Origin: Synaphobranchus kaupii
Taxonomy: Eukaryota; Chordata; Actinopteri; Anguilliformes; Synaphobranchidae
DNA length: 64,000 nucleotides
Direction of reading: 5' to 3'
Assembly: GCA_029718625.1 (NCBI GenBank)
Contig: CM056379.1
Coordinates: forward strand, 66,892,670-66,956,669
Shown: piece by piece, positions 31,441 to 42,940 of the stretch
How positions within the stretch are numbered: position 1 is the first letter of the stretch
Layout of the letters: the number at the start of each line of letters is the position of its first letter
Made by a program: the position numbers and the translations under genes
The notes under the pieces: model-generated
The model's input: the letters and a program-made list of their open reading frames with translations, nothing else
The model's database searches: none
What the model was told of the DNA's origin: nothing

Positions 31441-32804
31441 ACGTAACTTTCTAACTTGTGTGTCAGTGATCAAAGGTGTACTCGCTTTTGATGTATTGAT
31501 TTTCTACTTTGAGGCCTGTATTTTCACTATAGTCTTTCTATAGTATTTGTTTTTGATTGTTCATAAGAGGAAACAATCTACTTGTCAACTTAGAAATAAT
31601 GCAATTATTGAGAGGTGATACAATTTTGAATCATTTGACATTTAATTGATATTGCACAGGGGTGTACTCACTTCTGGTGTGTACTGTAGCTTCTAAAACA
31701 TTTTGCACAATCGTTGAAACATTTTTCAATGCGAAACAAACATTTTTGTGCAATTAATTTCTAGTCTAGTTTAGAAAAATTCAAAGAACGAGATAGCATA
31801 GGTGTCATAGTAAATGCTATTCTAAAAATTGCATAGGCTACGAGAAAAATATGGAAATTGATAGCGCAAATAAAGTTATCTTTAATGCTCCAAAAACAGG
31901 CGCTCCAAACTTATATGCGTGGCGTGGGTCTAATAAAAGAGAGGGATACAATTTCACTTGTTTTTTCACAAAAAAATGATATATGTTTTGTTGGACTTAT
32001 GACTACCTATATTGTTTATAGCCTATAAACAGAACACAAAGTTGCCGGGATCTAAATGTATTTGAGTGAACAGAAAACACTAATATAATAAAACTTATTG
32101 TTCAACTTAGTGTTCAGCGTTGTTGTTTCATGATAATTCTTGGCTAGTCTACTGTTATTTCCTTTATACTGTACTCAAAGACTGCCGATATTATTCCGTT
32201 TTCCTTCTAGAATTTGCTTTGATACGTATAACATTTCAATAGAAATACAATTGTTTCATATTTTCCTATTTGATAAGCGTGAAACCAAAAGCATTCAATT
32301 TGGGTTTAGCTAAGTCTTAGAACTCTTATGGTTTATTTAGAGCCACTTGGGTAGGCCTATATCGAAATGTCTGTGAATTTTACAGTAAAAAAAAATAGCG
32401 AAGGTAAGAAATTGTAAACAGCTGAAATATAAATAATTGTATATTATTATTATTTCAAGCATCAGTTGTTAATATTAATTTTACAAAGTAGCCTAAGCTA
32501 TGGCAATCGAAGCTCAATCTTCAATAGAAATTAAATGAATCAAAGACCTCTTTGATATGGGTGAAACAAAAAGCATTCGATTATTACCATTGATAAAGGG
32601 CCATCAAAACTCGGAGCACCGAGGACAATAACAACAATCATAAGCAATCAATGTATATTTGTTGTTCAAAACAGTCCCTTGGCAAAAACATAAAACGGAG
32701 AACGTTCATATCATAAATATGATACCAGAGTTGTGTCAGAACCATCGCGCAGAGAGGTTAGATCTTCCTGGTATCCTACTTCTGCCACCCACCTCTCACA
32801 CCTG
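31441..32804. other. no recognisable gene; Tc1-like end
   Basis: Near 31670 the phrase GGGGTGTACTCACTTCTGG is typical of a Tc1-family end, with a similar AAAGGTGTACTCGCTTTTG at about 31474. No transposase lies between them. The rest is AT-rich and unrecognised. Confidence 0.4.
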
Positions 32805-32990
32805 CAAAGAATGCATGTATACCCCAGACTCCTGATGCATCAGAGCCGCCCTTGAAGCGAAGACAGTACAAAGTGGGCAAATGCATTGGCAACAAAACTT
32901 ACCAACGTATGTTCCAAGTGCCAGCGCTTAACATGTGGAAAATGTCATCAGGACAACCCGGTTGTGTGTACTGACTGTCACTGACGCTTT
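32805..32990 (+). pseudogene. piggyBac-like C-terminal cysteine-rich remnant
   Basis: Two frames together resemble the end of a piggyBac-family transposase: EPPLKRRQYKVGKC in one, and after a shift VCSKCQRLTCGKCHQ with VVCTDC before a stop in the other. The CxxC...CxxC...CxxC pattern matches the zinc-binding tail that contacts DNA. The catalytic core is not found upstream. Another cysteine-rich transposon protein is possible. Confidence 0.45.
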
Positions 32991-33757
32991 CAAGTAAATT
33001 AGGAACTTATCATTTTGTTTTGTTTTATTTTCTGGAAAGCTCCATTTTAAAATAGTTCATTTTGGGGATGCAAGCTAGGTGTGCCCATGTCGCAGAGCTG
33101 CAAGAATCATTCTTTTTTTTTTTTTTCAGAGACTAAGTTGTCCTATTCACATGTCTAATTGCTCATTTGCTTAACAAAACGAAGCTGCATGGTGCAGAGT
33201 GAATGGAGATCTCCAACTGAACTTTAGTTATGATATTTTAACTTGCTTTCTTGCACTTTTTGGAGTAATTAAAACTTTAAAAAAATATTTGTTTCTATGG
33301 GGTTATTACATGAATGTTTAAAGTATGTCTATTCGATTGTATTTGATAATTTAGGAACTATGCACTGACAGGATATACAGGATTCACAGGCAATTTATCT
33401 TGAATAAAATTTCAAAATTAAAAACTATTTTACCGTATACTTATTGCAGACATATATTCTTTATATAAGTTAAATTAACATGGATGACATGATATACTGT
33501 GCACAAAATCTACTGACTATTGTTATTTTCTAAGTTTCAAAGTCAGACCACGAAGTTCTATAAATAACCGTTTATAAATGTAATTTTGACTCAAATACAC
33601 GGAAAAATGTAATGGGTAAGAATAATAACGCATCCCTATTTACAGCTGGTCCGTATAATGTATTTTACTCCCTTTTTCTCGTTGAAATTAGAGTAGCGGC
33701 ATTTGACGGCAAGCCGTCATTCTAGGTAGTTCGCAAGTCCGTCTTCAAAGTGTTAAT
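32991..33757. other. no recognisable feature
   Basis: AT-rich intron sequence with no element ends or domains. Confidence 0.5.
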
Positions 33758-34010
33758 TCAATTTCAATTAAATTTTATTTGTATAGCGCTTTTTAGAGAG
33801 AACTGTCACAAAGACGCTGCACAGAGAAACAGAAGGAAAATTGAGCAAAAAAAACCAGGCCTTAAGCCCAACCAGCAAAACGAGGTAAAAAACTCCCCAA
33901 TGGGAAGAAATTTCGGAAGGAACCTGGCTAGAGAGGGGGTGCCCATCCTTCGCTGGCCGGCCCGGTTTAAACTAAGTGTGGCCTCCACTATATATATATA
34001 CATACACACA
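33758..34010 (+). repeat. teleost TTTATTTGTATAGCGC repeat
   Basis: Begins TCAATTTCAATTAAATTTTA and TTTGTATAGCGCTTTTTA, with AAAAAACTCCCCAATGGG and GAAGGAACCTGG further in. I recognise this combination from abundant fish interspersed repeats. The class (SINE-like or LINE tail) is not clear to me. A TA run ends it. Confidence 0.6.
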
Positions 34011-36155
34011 TTTGTACTGACTACGCCACTCCCAGTTGCAAGGGTGGGAGAGCCCTATTACATTTAGTCCAGGTGAAATCCCCAGCAGGTTCAATAAAGA
34101 AATACAGAAATGCACAGCTGATCAAATATAATTTCCTTTTATTTTACCACATCATTATAATTGACATGGGATGGGTTAGTGCACCCAATGATAAAAAACA
34201 AGTGAACCAAGTGCAATCAGAAAGCTTTAGCTATTCCGAATGAGCATTATACTTCTATGTTTGTGCAATTATATAGGCGCATCACATCCACATAGGGCCC
34301 TTGCGTAAACATGTAAAGACACAGTACACCGGCACACCCTGCTCACTAGTATCGCACTGCAAACCCCCAGCAAAATAAGTCAAACACCAAAAAAGACAGA
34401 TTAAATAGGGTGCATAAGAAAAACTCAGCACAATCAATATGACACTGCACTCTGGGACCTAGCCTGGACTGGCCTATACACATAGGTCCAGGTGGATATT
34501 GCACTTGCCCGTTGTTCAATATTGCACTATGTCGTTAAGTATTGCACCAAGATATTCAATATTACACTGGCCCATGTGCCACACTTGGTTTAAATATATG
34601 TATAAAATAGAAGAATATTGCACATTACCCTGATATATTGCACATTGTCATTTAGTATTGCACCAAGATGTTCAATATTACACTGGCCCACGTGCCACAC
34701 TTGGTTTAAATATATGTATAAAAAAACTATTGCACATTACCCAATTCATCCTTATTAACACGCTTCATATTACTGGTTAGAGCTCATAGGAAATATACAC
34801 ATAATTGATAAAATTCTACATGGGAAAAACAGTGGTACCCCCCTAGGATTGTAGCAGCCTTGGGCTATGCACCACCGCCACAGCAGCCACCTAGGAGTCA
34901 ACATAAATTATATTTAAGTTTTTGACATTCAATGTGTAACCGTTTGGTTATATTTCACCCCAATCTTAGTATGAGAGAAATCCTAACCGACACTATACCC
35001 TTGTGGAAAGCACACTACCTTTTGTTCTGCTACCAAAAATATGTTAGCAACATAAATAAGGCTTTATCCACGGCCTACATTGAGGTGGGAACATCAGTCG
35101 TGCATCCCAATAGCATTAGCACAACAGTCAATCATGCGCTAAGCTATCAACTGCATATTCAAATACATCAATATAAGACATGTAAGCAAGGTACCTTTAA
35201 GTATCAGTCTTCCCTGTCCCCAGTCCTCGGTTTCCACTTACGATTCCGTCCTCCCCCCCGACTGTTACAGCGGGAACTTTAACAGTAAATAATACCATTA
35301 CTACTCTGTAGGCCAGGATTCGCATGCGAATTAAAATAATACGACCACTAGTCGAAGCACAAAGGACGTAATGCACATGCAGTTCACGATAAAGGGATAC
35401 CCACAGGCTAACAAAGCGTACAATTACCTTTTTCGTTCTGTTTGTTCTACTCAATCTTCTCGTTGCCTGGGTTGAAGGTTCCCAGTAGGCTCCAAACCAT
35501 CACTTATGACCAGCCACACTACAGCATATTACGATAGAATTATAAACTAACAAATACAAGGTTATTGCGACGCTAACGAACATTAATTCTACTCGCATGC
35601 GAACGCCATAGCCTACCTCTCTGGTAATTCAGTAATCCTCCGTCAAACAGCCAGGAATTGCGTGTCCCAATATACACGGTGGCTTGCACGTGGCACAGGT
35701 GAGCTCAACAAACAAAAGGCCGCAAGTCTCGTGAGAGCTAGTTAATTAACACGACTCCTTAAATTACCCGTACGAGAACTTCCTGAACTTCCTGCTGGGT
35801 CTTAAAGCCCCCCCTGTTGGCTTCACCAAAACCAAAGGGACAGCTAGTAAGACTGACAGAGTATATGCTGAGGGGGAGAGAGCACGAAAACCCACAAGAG
35901 GAACAAAACTGACCAAAAAATAGTACTCCTACCCCTTACATAAGGGTGGAATGTATGGTAATAGACTGTAATGAGGGATCTAATAAAACTAGCTGGTAAG
36001 TAGAAAGTCCAATGAAAGGATGTAAAATGTTCAATTCAAGGGGCATAAACCAGGGGAGGGACAGGACTGGAGCAGTCTGCAAACTCAGGGCGAGGGGCAG
36101 TTCTGGAGCGGTCGGCAGATCAGGGCAAGGGGCCCGGGCCGTAGTAATCAGCAGC
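34011..36155. other. unassigned sequence, possibly LTR-related
   Basis: No coding domain is seen. GAGAGCCCTATTAC and TTCAATAAAGAAATAC near 34050-34110 could be part of a retroelement terminus, but I find no partner copy. A tandem duplication inside is listed separately. Confidence 0.35.
34541..34772. repeat. 116-bp tandem duplication
   Basis: ATTGCACCAAGATATTCAAT at 34541 recurs at 34657 with few changes, and both copies run on through TGCCACACTTGG and TAAATATATGTATAAAA. This gives two units of about 116 bp. Confidence 0.8.
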
Positions 36156-36440
36156 TCAGGGTGAGAGAGGAAAAGAGACGGTTAGCCCCTTAGTTAACAC
36201 CATGTCTGAAACTGGAATTTGAGGGTTAGCTGCTGCATGATTATTAGTTAGTTCAGCAACTGTTCTGAATAGAAACCGGGGATTAGTCTTATTTTTTTGT
36301 ATAAGCTTTGAAAAGTAAGAGGACCTAGCATTGGAGAGAGCATGCTTATAAGTACTAAGACTCTCTTTCCAGGCCAAGTGGAATACCTGCAGTTTAGGAA
36401 GGAGAAACCGAGTGCGGAATAGGAGAGACTGAGGGGGCAA
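36156..36440 (-). pseudogene. L2/CR1-type LINE fragment (between endonuclease and RT)
   Basis: The minus-strand frame contains WKESLSTYKHALSNARSSYF and LFRTVAELTN. This is the linker of L2/CR1-type LINE proteins that joins the endonuclease to the reverse transcriptase. Neither flanking domain is present, so it is a small decayed piece. Confidence 0.6.
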
Positions 36441-36534
36441 AAAGTCATAGCTTACCCAGCAATGTTAGGTTAGGTAAGACAAATTTATAATATAATATTA
36501 GAAGATATACAAAATTCATCAGAAGCAGGATCAA

Positions 36535-36732
36535 CACTGCTGGCTCCATAGAGGCCGGCTCGGCAGCAAATTCGTCTTACCTAACACTGCTGGCTCCGTA
36601 GCGGCCTGCTCAGCAGCAAATTTGGCTTACCCAACTGCAGGCTCCGTAGTGACCCGCGCAGCAGCAAATTCGTCTTACCTAACTGCTGGCTCTGTAGCGG
36701 CCCACTAAGCAGAAAATGTGTCTTACCTAACG
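36535..36732. repeat. 48-50 bp minisatellite, four units
   Basis: Four imperfect units starting CTGCTGGCTCC at about 36537, 36587, 36635 and 36683. Each contains CAGCAAATTCGTCTTACC-like sequence. A short open frame across it on the minus strand is a by-product of the periodicity. Confidence 0.8.
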
Positions 36733-36998
36733 TTACTTTGTACCTAATATATTTTGTTTGATTTTTAAGAAAATTTGTATCTATCACAGACTTGCCAGCA
36801 CAATACGATCGACTATCAAACTTTTCTACCGCACAGCTCAATAGCACAGCTCAACTCACTCACCAAACCGGAAACAGGAAGCAGGAGATGTGTGATGTGT
36901 GGGACCCTTACTCCACAAGATTGGGAAAGCAGTGCCCAGTCTTGATTCAGGTTTGTCAGACCCGTTTGATAGCTAGCTCTGGTCGAGACTATTCAGAT

Positions 36999-37842
36999 TA
37001 GGGGTGTTAACCCCTCGTTGATCGATTAATTGCCGTTAATAATTTGATCGATCGACCATTTCAAATTTAATGATCAAATTGAACTATTTGCAGTCTCATC
37101 TTAATTGTGTCAATGGGAGCTGTTGGTGAAATGCAATCATTAAGTTAAACACAAGGGGGCGCGCGCACTGCAATTAGGAAACATGTTATTAACTTTACAA
37201 AGAAGAAGACTCACTCGACCATGAAGCACGCTACTTATGCGTGCCTGGGACATCGGTCCCATCGGAACGCGTATTTTCAGCAGCTGGTCTCGCTGTAAAC
37301 CGACTGCGCACACGACTCACCCCTGATAACGTAAACATGCTTATATTCTTAAATAAAAATCAGCAGGCCTAGGTATTTACTGCACTTATGCAGTTTAAGT
37401 TTTAAACTGAGGCCTGAGCTGTCGTAGTTTGTCATAGCTTTCTCATTTCAAGAGGGAACCTATTATAGCGCTGTTTTCAAAAACGTATTTATCTATTTCA
37501 TAATAATTTTGCAAATTTAAGTTTTTAATTAAGGCTCATCTTATTTTTGTATATGTCATAGACGTACGTGTTAGTCAATGATTCGCCTCGGAAGAGTGAG
37601 CGCAATTTCCTCAGCCTTATTAAAATATCATACTTAAACAAAACAGCGTTCATAATTATATTTGTGTTATGCTATGAAACAGGCGTATTTCTCAAATGTT
37701 TCAATAAAGCTTTGATTGAGGAAAAAAACATGCATTTTGTATTTTATGTCATAAGCTATTTTTAGCTGTTTTGTTATCGATTGATTGTTCATTAACTTTG
37801 ACGACTATCGATCAAGGAAATTCCTTAGAATTTGCAACCCTA
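36999..37842 (+). mobile_element. hAT element with ATTCAGAT target duplication
   Basis: An 844-bp element starting TAGGGGTGTTAACC and ending TTTGCAACCCTA. An exact 8-bp duplication, ATTCAGAT, lies at 36991-36998 and 37843-37850, diagnostic for the hAT superfamily. It is internally deleted and holds only the transposase C-terminus. It sits in frame inside the gag-like ORF. Confidence 0.88.
37226..37372 (+). pseudogene. hAT transposase C-terminal dimerisation domain
   Basis: 49 codons, uninterrupted to a TAG stop. They read TSVPSERVFSAAGLAVNR and LTPDNVNMLIFLNKN, the conserved hAT dimerisation motif (SERVFS...NRLRxRLxPDNV...L.FLN) of BED-finger transposases. The rest of the enzyme is deleted, so this is a shortened, non-autonomous derivative. 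Confidence 0.85.
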
Positions 37843-38116
37843 ATTCAGATCGCAAAGATTTCTCTTGCGATGGTTCGTCCACCTCCTCCCTAGACAGGGA
37901 AAGGGGGGACAGAATTCCAACTTCTGTCCATCTCCGCAAAGGACAGACAGCACCTTCCCTGCTCCCTACAAAGGGGGGACCAGAGATTCTCACTTTGAAT
38001 ATGGTAAAAGAGGTTGCACTTCACCTTTTAGGCAAACAAAGCGCAATGCTCATGCCCCTAGTTTTCCCTCTAAAACAGAGAGAACATACGACAATTCAGC
38101 TTCTAGTCATGTAGAG

Positions 38117-38840
38117 CAGTGGTTCCCAACCCTGGTCCTGGGGACCCCCTGTGTATGCTGGTTTTCGTTCCAACCACAATTGCAATACCAGAATTTTAAC
38201 AAGATGTTAATTTTTCTTAATTAGGTGTTTTTAATGTTTAGAGGGATTATTTACGTTCTTAAGCCACATTATGTTAGTAATAGCTATGCATGCCATGAAG
38301 ACTAAAAGTCCAAGATTCACATTGTGTTGTATTGTAAACAATTAAAAGGAGGTAAAAAATGTTTTAACTGATCAAATTAAAGACTGAGGTGAATCAATAG
38401 GCTCATAATTAGTGAAATTGTGGACACATGGCCAATAAAACTAACCGTTTGGTAAATAATGAAGAATTCAAAGACAAAGCAAATGATAACGAGCCAAACC
38501 TGCATTGTGTTAAGGAAAAAATTATGAAGGAACTTAAACTTGCGTTCAATTACCTAATTAGGAGCCTAATCACCTGAGTTGTTACTTCTTCTTTGTAATT
38601 GTTTGCAATATAACACAATGAGCATAATGAACATGGGTTTTTTTTTCTTCATGGCATGCATAGCTATTGCTAACATAATGTGGCTTAAGAGAGTAAAGAG
38701 TTTAAAGTGTTCTCTCTATACAATAAAAACACCTAATTAAGAAAAAATAACAGCTTGTTAAAATTCTGGGATTGCAATTGTGGTTGGAACGAAAACCAGC
38801 ATACACAGGGGGTCCCCAGGACCAGGGTTGGGAACCACTG
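38117..38840. mobile_element. 724-bp palindromic hAT-type MITE
   Basis: Starts CAGTGGTTCCCAACCCTGGT and ends with its reverse complement. The duplication ATGTAGAG lies at 38109-38116 and 38841-38848 (8 bp, hAT-type). The arms stay complementary for over 100 bp inward (GGACCCCCTGTGTATGCTGG and beyond), so it could fold into a very long hairpin. There is no coding sequence. A related fragment lies at 57141-57460. Confidence 0.9.
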
Positions 38841-39260
38841 ATGTAGAGAATGATGATTTATTTACTGCTCTGTCCTTACAAACAAACAGAGGATGTAGAG
38901 CTCAGTATGAATCCATGGCTAGGGATATTGAACACTTTAACCCTCAGAACACTGAATAAAACATTCAGTGTTACCTGAGACTGCCTTGACAACTGCCTCT
39001 CTGATCTGCCCAGGGCAACCGATCGAGAGAAGGTCAAACTCATCTGGAAAACCTCTAACAGAGAGATTCACACAATCATGGAAGAACTTCCATCCACTGT
39101 TCATTCTAGAAACCCTAAGCCCCGTGAAGCATTAGTAGCAGAATACATGCCCCAGCTTTATCAGGCAGCAGACTCGGATCAGGCTGGAACTCCCCCCTCT
39201 TTTGAGAAGGAGAGAGGGGGACCCCAATTTAACACAGACACGCACACCCTGAGGTGATTG

Positions 39261-39989
39261 GAAATGGCTGATCCATCAGTATTTATTGATGGTTCCAAGG
39301 AAATTAACCAATCTATTGTATAGGTGCCCTAAAGCCATCTACTAATTGGGATTGAAGGAATTTTGACCATAAAAACCCATGTTTGAGCTGTGCCCACGTC
39401 GACCTGACTGGAAACCTGTTGCGACCCGACTTCAGTGAAGAGTCTCCAGGAGTCCACCTTGGACCAGCTGACAAACTGACATCACTTACGGAATCGGCCT
39501 CCCTTTGTTACCGTTAAGTATTGAAACGCATTTTATTTAGCACTGACATCAATTGATAGGCTAGCATAAAACCTGTAATACCCAGTTGAGGTCATTTTAC
39601 TGCTGGTTCCTACTGTTGTTTGTATTTTGTTTTGCTATGCGCGTTTCGTCAGGAATAGCCAATTTCCCTGACCTTATAGTTTTACACTGTTAAAACTTTA
39701 TATTTATGAAACTGAGCTAACCACAAAATATAGTTTAACGTGTTGTTTCTGCAGGGGCCTGGGTAAAAGCCGGAATTGAACGGCGGAATGAAGCTCGGAA
39801 TGGCCAATAGTGCTCTGTGCCAAAAAGGACCTCAGTTCAAATGCTTGCAGCACTCGCTGTGGAATGTGCATCAATACAATCTTAACAGTTTCTGAATGGG
39901 CATCATATGTTGTTTCATTTGAGCACAGAATTTCCATGAAATATAAATTTGAAATATACTGTATGAGAAATTAGCATTACCAGACATGT
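39261..39989. other. no recognisable feature
   Basis: May include the 3' part of the retroelement represented by the gag-like ORF, but no domain or LTR border is visible. Confidence 0.4.
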
Positions 39990-42940
39990 TTCAGAGCCCC
40001 TCATCACCCTTTTGGAATAAGACATCAAGATAAGGTTTTCAACTTTTTAAAGTGCAGATTTTCTTCTTTAAAATGAGTATATTCAATCCTTGATGACTCA
40101 ATTATAAGTTGATCAAAATTATATTTTAATGGAAAAAGCCTGTTGGCGAGGATATGAATATATTTGAATATAAAGCCCTAAAAATCACATTCTGCATTCT
40201 CACATCAAGGCATGATGTATACCAAATGAAAGCTCTGGGTCTGCCCTTCAAGTACGTATACATGATGTTATGAGTCCACATGGAAATTGTGCATTATTTT
40301 GACTGCAATCAAGTCTGGCCATTACATCTACCATAAGTCAATTATCATTCAGAGCCCCTTATAACCCTAAGAGAATAAGACATCAAGAAGAGGTTTTCAC
40401 CTTTAGAAAGTGCAGAGCTCTCCGTGTAACGTTCCGTTCCCTTCCTGTCCGTGTTCCGGGTTTTTCTGTTTGCCCTCCGTGTCATGTTGGATTCCCTTGT
40501 CCGTGTTTTCCCTGCTGCTGCAGGATGGGCGTTTTTCCTGTCATGTTCGTGCTTTCTGTCACATTTGTTTCCTCCTATCGGTTTCCTTTCTCCGTGTTCA
40601 CATTCCTCACCTTCGAGTTTAGTAATCACTCCCTGTTAATTACCTCACCTGTTTCCCATTTATGTTTTCATTTTATCCACTATTTAAACCCCTGGCTGGC
40701 TGCTAATCGGCGCCAGTTCGTTAACTAACCTACCTTGTCTATGTCCTGTCACGTTTCTGGTCCGGAATTTGTGCAGCTTGCTGCACTAAATGTTGTTCAC
40801 GTAAACTGCGGTTGGTAGCTATCTTCCCTGAACTGTCTTTGTTGCATGCTACTTACCTGTCTCCCTTCAACTCTCCAGACGCCGCGATTCCAACTCCCTG
40901 CAGCAGTGTTTTGTTCTCCCTTTATGTTGTGTGAGTGTGTTGCGGTACTCCCACCTCCAGCTCGGGGAGAGACCCGCTGTCTAGCCTGCCGGCTCGCCTC
41001 CGTTGTTGTTCCTGTCCGGCCTCAGCTACCTCCGGTACTGTGGTTACGGTTCCAGGATCCCTGGAGTTCAGCCGGCTCATACGAGGTCTCCCCAAGCTAC
41101 ACCTCACCAGCTCCGTGGGGTGTGTTCGTCAGCTAGACAGGCGGCGGACTATTCTACATCCTCACCTCTCATGCAAATACCCAGTCTGTATACCCTGCCT
41201 GTAACCTCTGCTTTGTCCCCCTATCCAAGTCAATAACCCGGTCCAGTTCCTGTTCAGTCCCGGAGGGAGTTCTCCAGTGAAACTTAAGTCCAGTTTCGGC
41301 TTGGAACAGTCGCGCCGTTCCAGAACCTGCACCAGTGTGATACTCGCGGTCCAGTACAGTACCGTCCCGGTGGCTAACCCACCATTCCAGTAAATTCCAG
41401 TTCCGGCTTGGAACGAATTCCGTTCCAGCATCCGTTTCCAGTGTGGACTTCACGTTCCAGTCCAAGTCCAGTTCCAGTTCGGTTCCAGTCCAGTTCCTGT
41501 CCAGTTCCGGCTTGGAACATATTCTGTTCCAGCACTCGTTTCCTGAGTGGACCTCCCTGTCCAGTTCCTGTCCAGTTCCAGTCCAGTTCCTGTCCAGTTC
41601 CGGCTTGGAACATATTCTGTTCCAGCACTCGTTTCCTGAGTGGACCTCCCGGTCCAGTTCCAGTCCAGTCCCTGTTCAGTTCCAGTCCAATCCCTGTTTC
41701 CAGTTCCGGCTTGGAGCAGCAGGGCAGCCCTTTTGTTCCGGCTTGGAACTCACCGGACTTACAAGTCCAGCTCCGGCTTGGAGCAGTCCCTATGGGATTT
41801 TTGTGTTCTATGTACTAACCTGTTTTCTTATACCTTCTGTACAGCTTTGGGACTACCCCAAAGCTTAAATAAAAACCCCCTTTATTTGAATCTGCCTCTT
41901 GGTCGTTGCACTTGGGTTCAACCCGTTTCAGGATCGTAACACTCCGTTTAATATGAGTATCTCCAGTTCTTGATGACGCAATGATAAGTCAATAAAAATC
42001 ATGTTTTAATGATATCAGTCTGTTGGAATGAAATGGTGTCCATTTCCTCTCCAAGCCCCAACAATCACATTCCGCATTCAGACATCAAGGCATGATGTAC
42101 GTATACCAAATTAAAGCTCTGGATCTGCCCTTCGAGGAAATCTACATGATGTTATGGGTTCATGCAGAAATTGTGCAATATTTGGACTGCAATCAAGTTT
42201 GGCCATTACATTTACCATAAGTTAGTTATCATTCAGAGCCCCTTATAACTCTAACGGAATAAGACATCAAAATGAGATTTTCACCTTTAGAAAGTGCAGA
42301 GCTCTCAGTTTAAGATGAGTATCTCCAGTCGTTGATGACTCAATGATAAGTCGATCAAAATCATGTTTTAATGATATCAGTCTGTTGGAATGAAATGGTG
42401 TCCATTTCCTCTCCAAGCCCCAACAATCACATTCCGCATTCAGACATCAAGGCATGATGTACGTATACCAAATTAAAGCTCTGGATCTGCCCTTCGAGGA
42501 AATCTACATGATGTTATGGGTTCATGCAGAAATTGTGCAATATTTGGACTGCAATCAAGTTTGGCCATTACATTTACCATAAGTTAGTTATCATTCAGAG
42601 CCCCTTATAACTCTAACGGAATAAGACATCAAAATGAGATTTTCACCTTTAGAAAGTGCAGAGCTCTCAGTTTAAGATGAGTATCTCCAGTCGTTGATGA
42701 CTCAATGATAAGTCGATCAAAATCATGTTTTAATGATATCAGTCTGTTGGAATGAAATGGTGTCCATTTTCTCTCCAAGCCCCAAAAATCACATTCCGCA
42801 TTCAGACATCAATGCATGGTGTATACCAAATGAAAGCTCGGGATCTACCCTTCGAGGACATGCATATGATGTTACGGTTTTCACAAATAAAATATATTAT
42901 TTCATGACTGGAGTCATACTGGACCATTAATTTCTCTAAA
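39990..42940. repeat. 362-bp tandem satellite, interrupted by a solo LTR
   Basis: Units are marked by CAGAGCCCCT at about 39991, 40350, 42234 and 42596. Removing the 1,522 bp of LTR plus duplicate site gives periods of 359, 362 and 362 bp. Each unit contains GATGAGTATCTCCAGT, ATTCCGCATTCAGACATCAA and AGTGCAGAGCTCTC-like phrases. The two units after the LTR (about 42003-42726) are almost identical to each other, whereas the first is clearly diverged. The last unit fades at about 42940. Confidence 0.88.
40425..41941 (+). mobile_element. solo LTR, 1.5 kb, with CTCCG duplication
   Basis: Starts TGTAACGTTCCG and ends GGATCGTAACA, with the 5-bp duplication CTCCG at 40420-40424 and 41942-41946. A TATA-like TATTTAAACCCC lies near 40681 and an AATAAA signal near 41868, both in plus orientation. 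The body holds repeats of GTCCAGTTCCGGCTTGGAAC and GTTCCAGCACTCG at 41400-41720. No internal coding region remains, so the element was reduced to one LTR by recombination. The long open frames here are repeat artefacts. Confidence 0.85.

Larger units (their letters stand above)
36792..39260 (+). pseudogene. gag-like retroelement ORF split by two insertions
   Basis: When the insertions at 36999-37842 and 38117-38840 and one duplicate of each target site are ignored, the frame continues at both joints (codons end at 36998 and resume at 37851; end at 38116 and resume at 38849). The later part, about 39010-39130, reads TDREKVKLIWKTSNREIHTI, a block I associate with Gag-like proteins of fish LTR retroelements. 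One frameshift lies near a G run at about 37903 and stops occur after 38960. The family is uncertain. Confidence 0.5.

Noticed and set aside
36535..36732. Evenly spaced repeats that might suggest a CRISPR-like array
   Set aside because: The units are head-to-tail with no unique spacers, in a vertebrate genome; this is a minisatellite.
41408..41939. Three overlapping Ser/Pro/Val-rich frames of up to 141 codons
   Set aside because: They are open because the solo LTR is made of short direct repeats lacking stops, not because of a gene.
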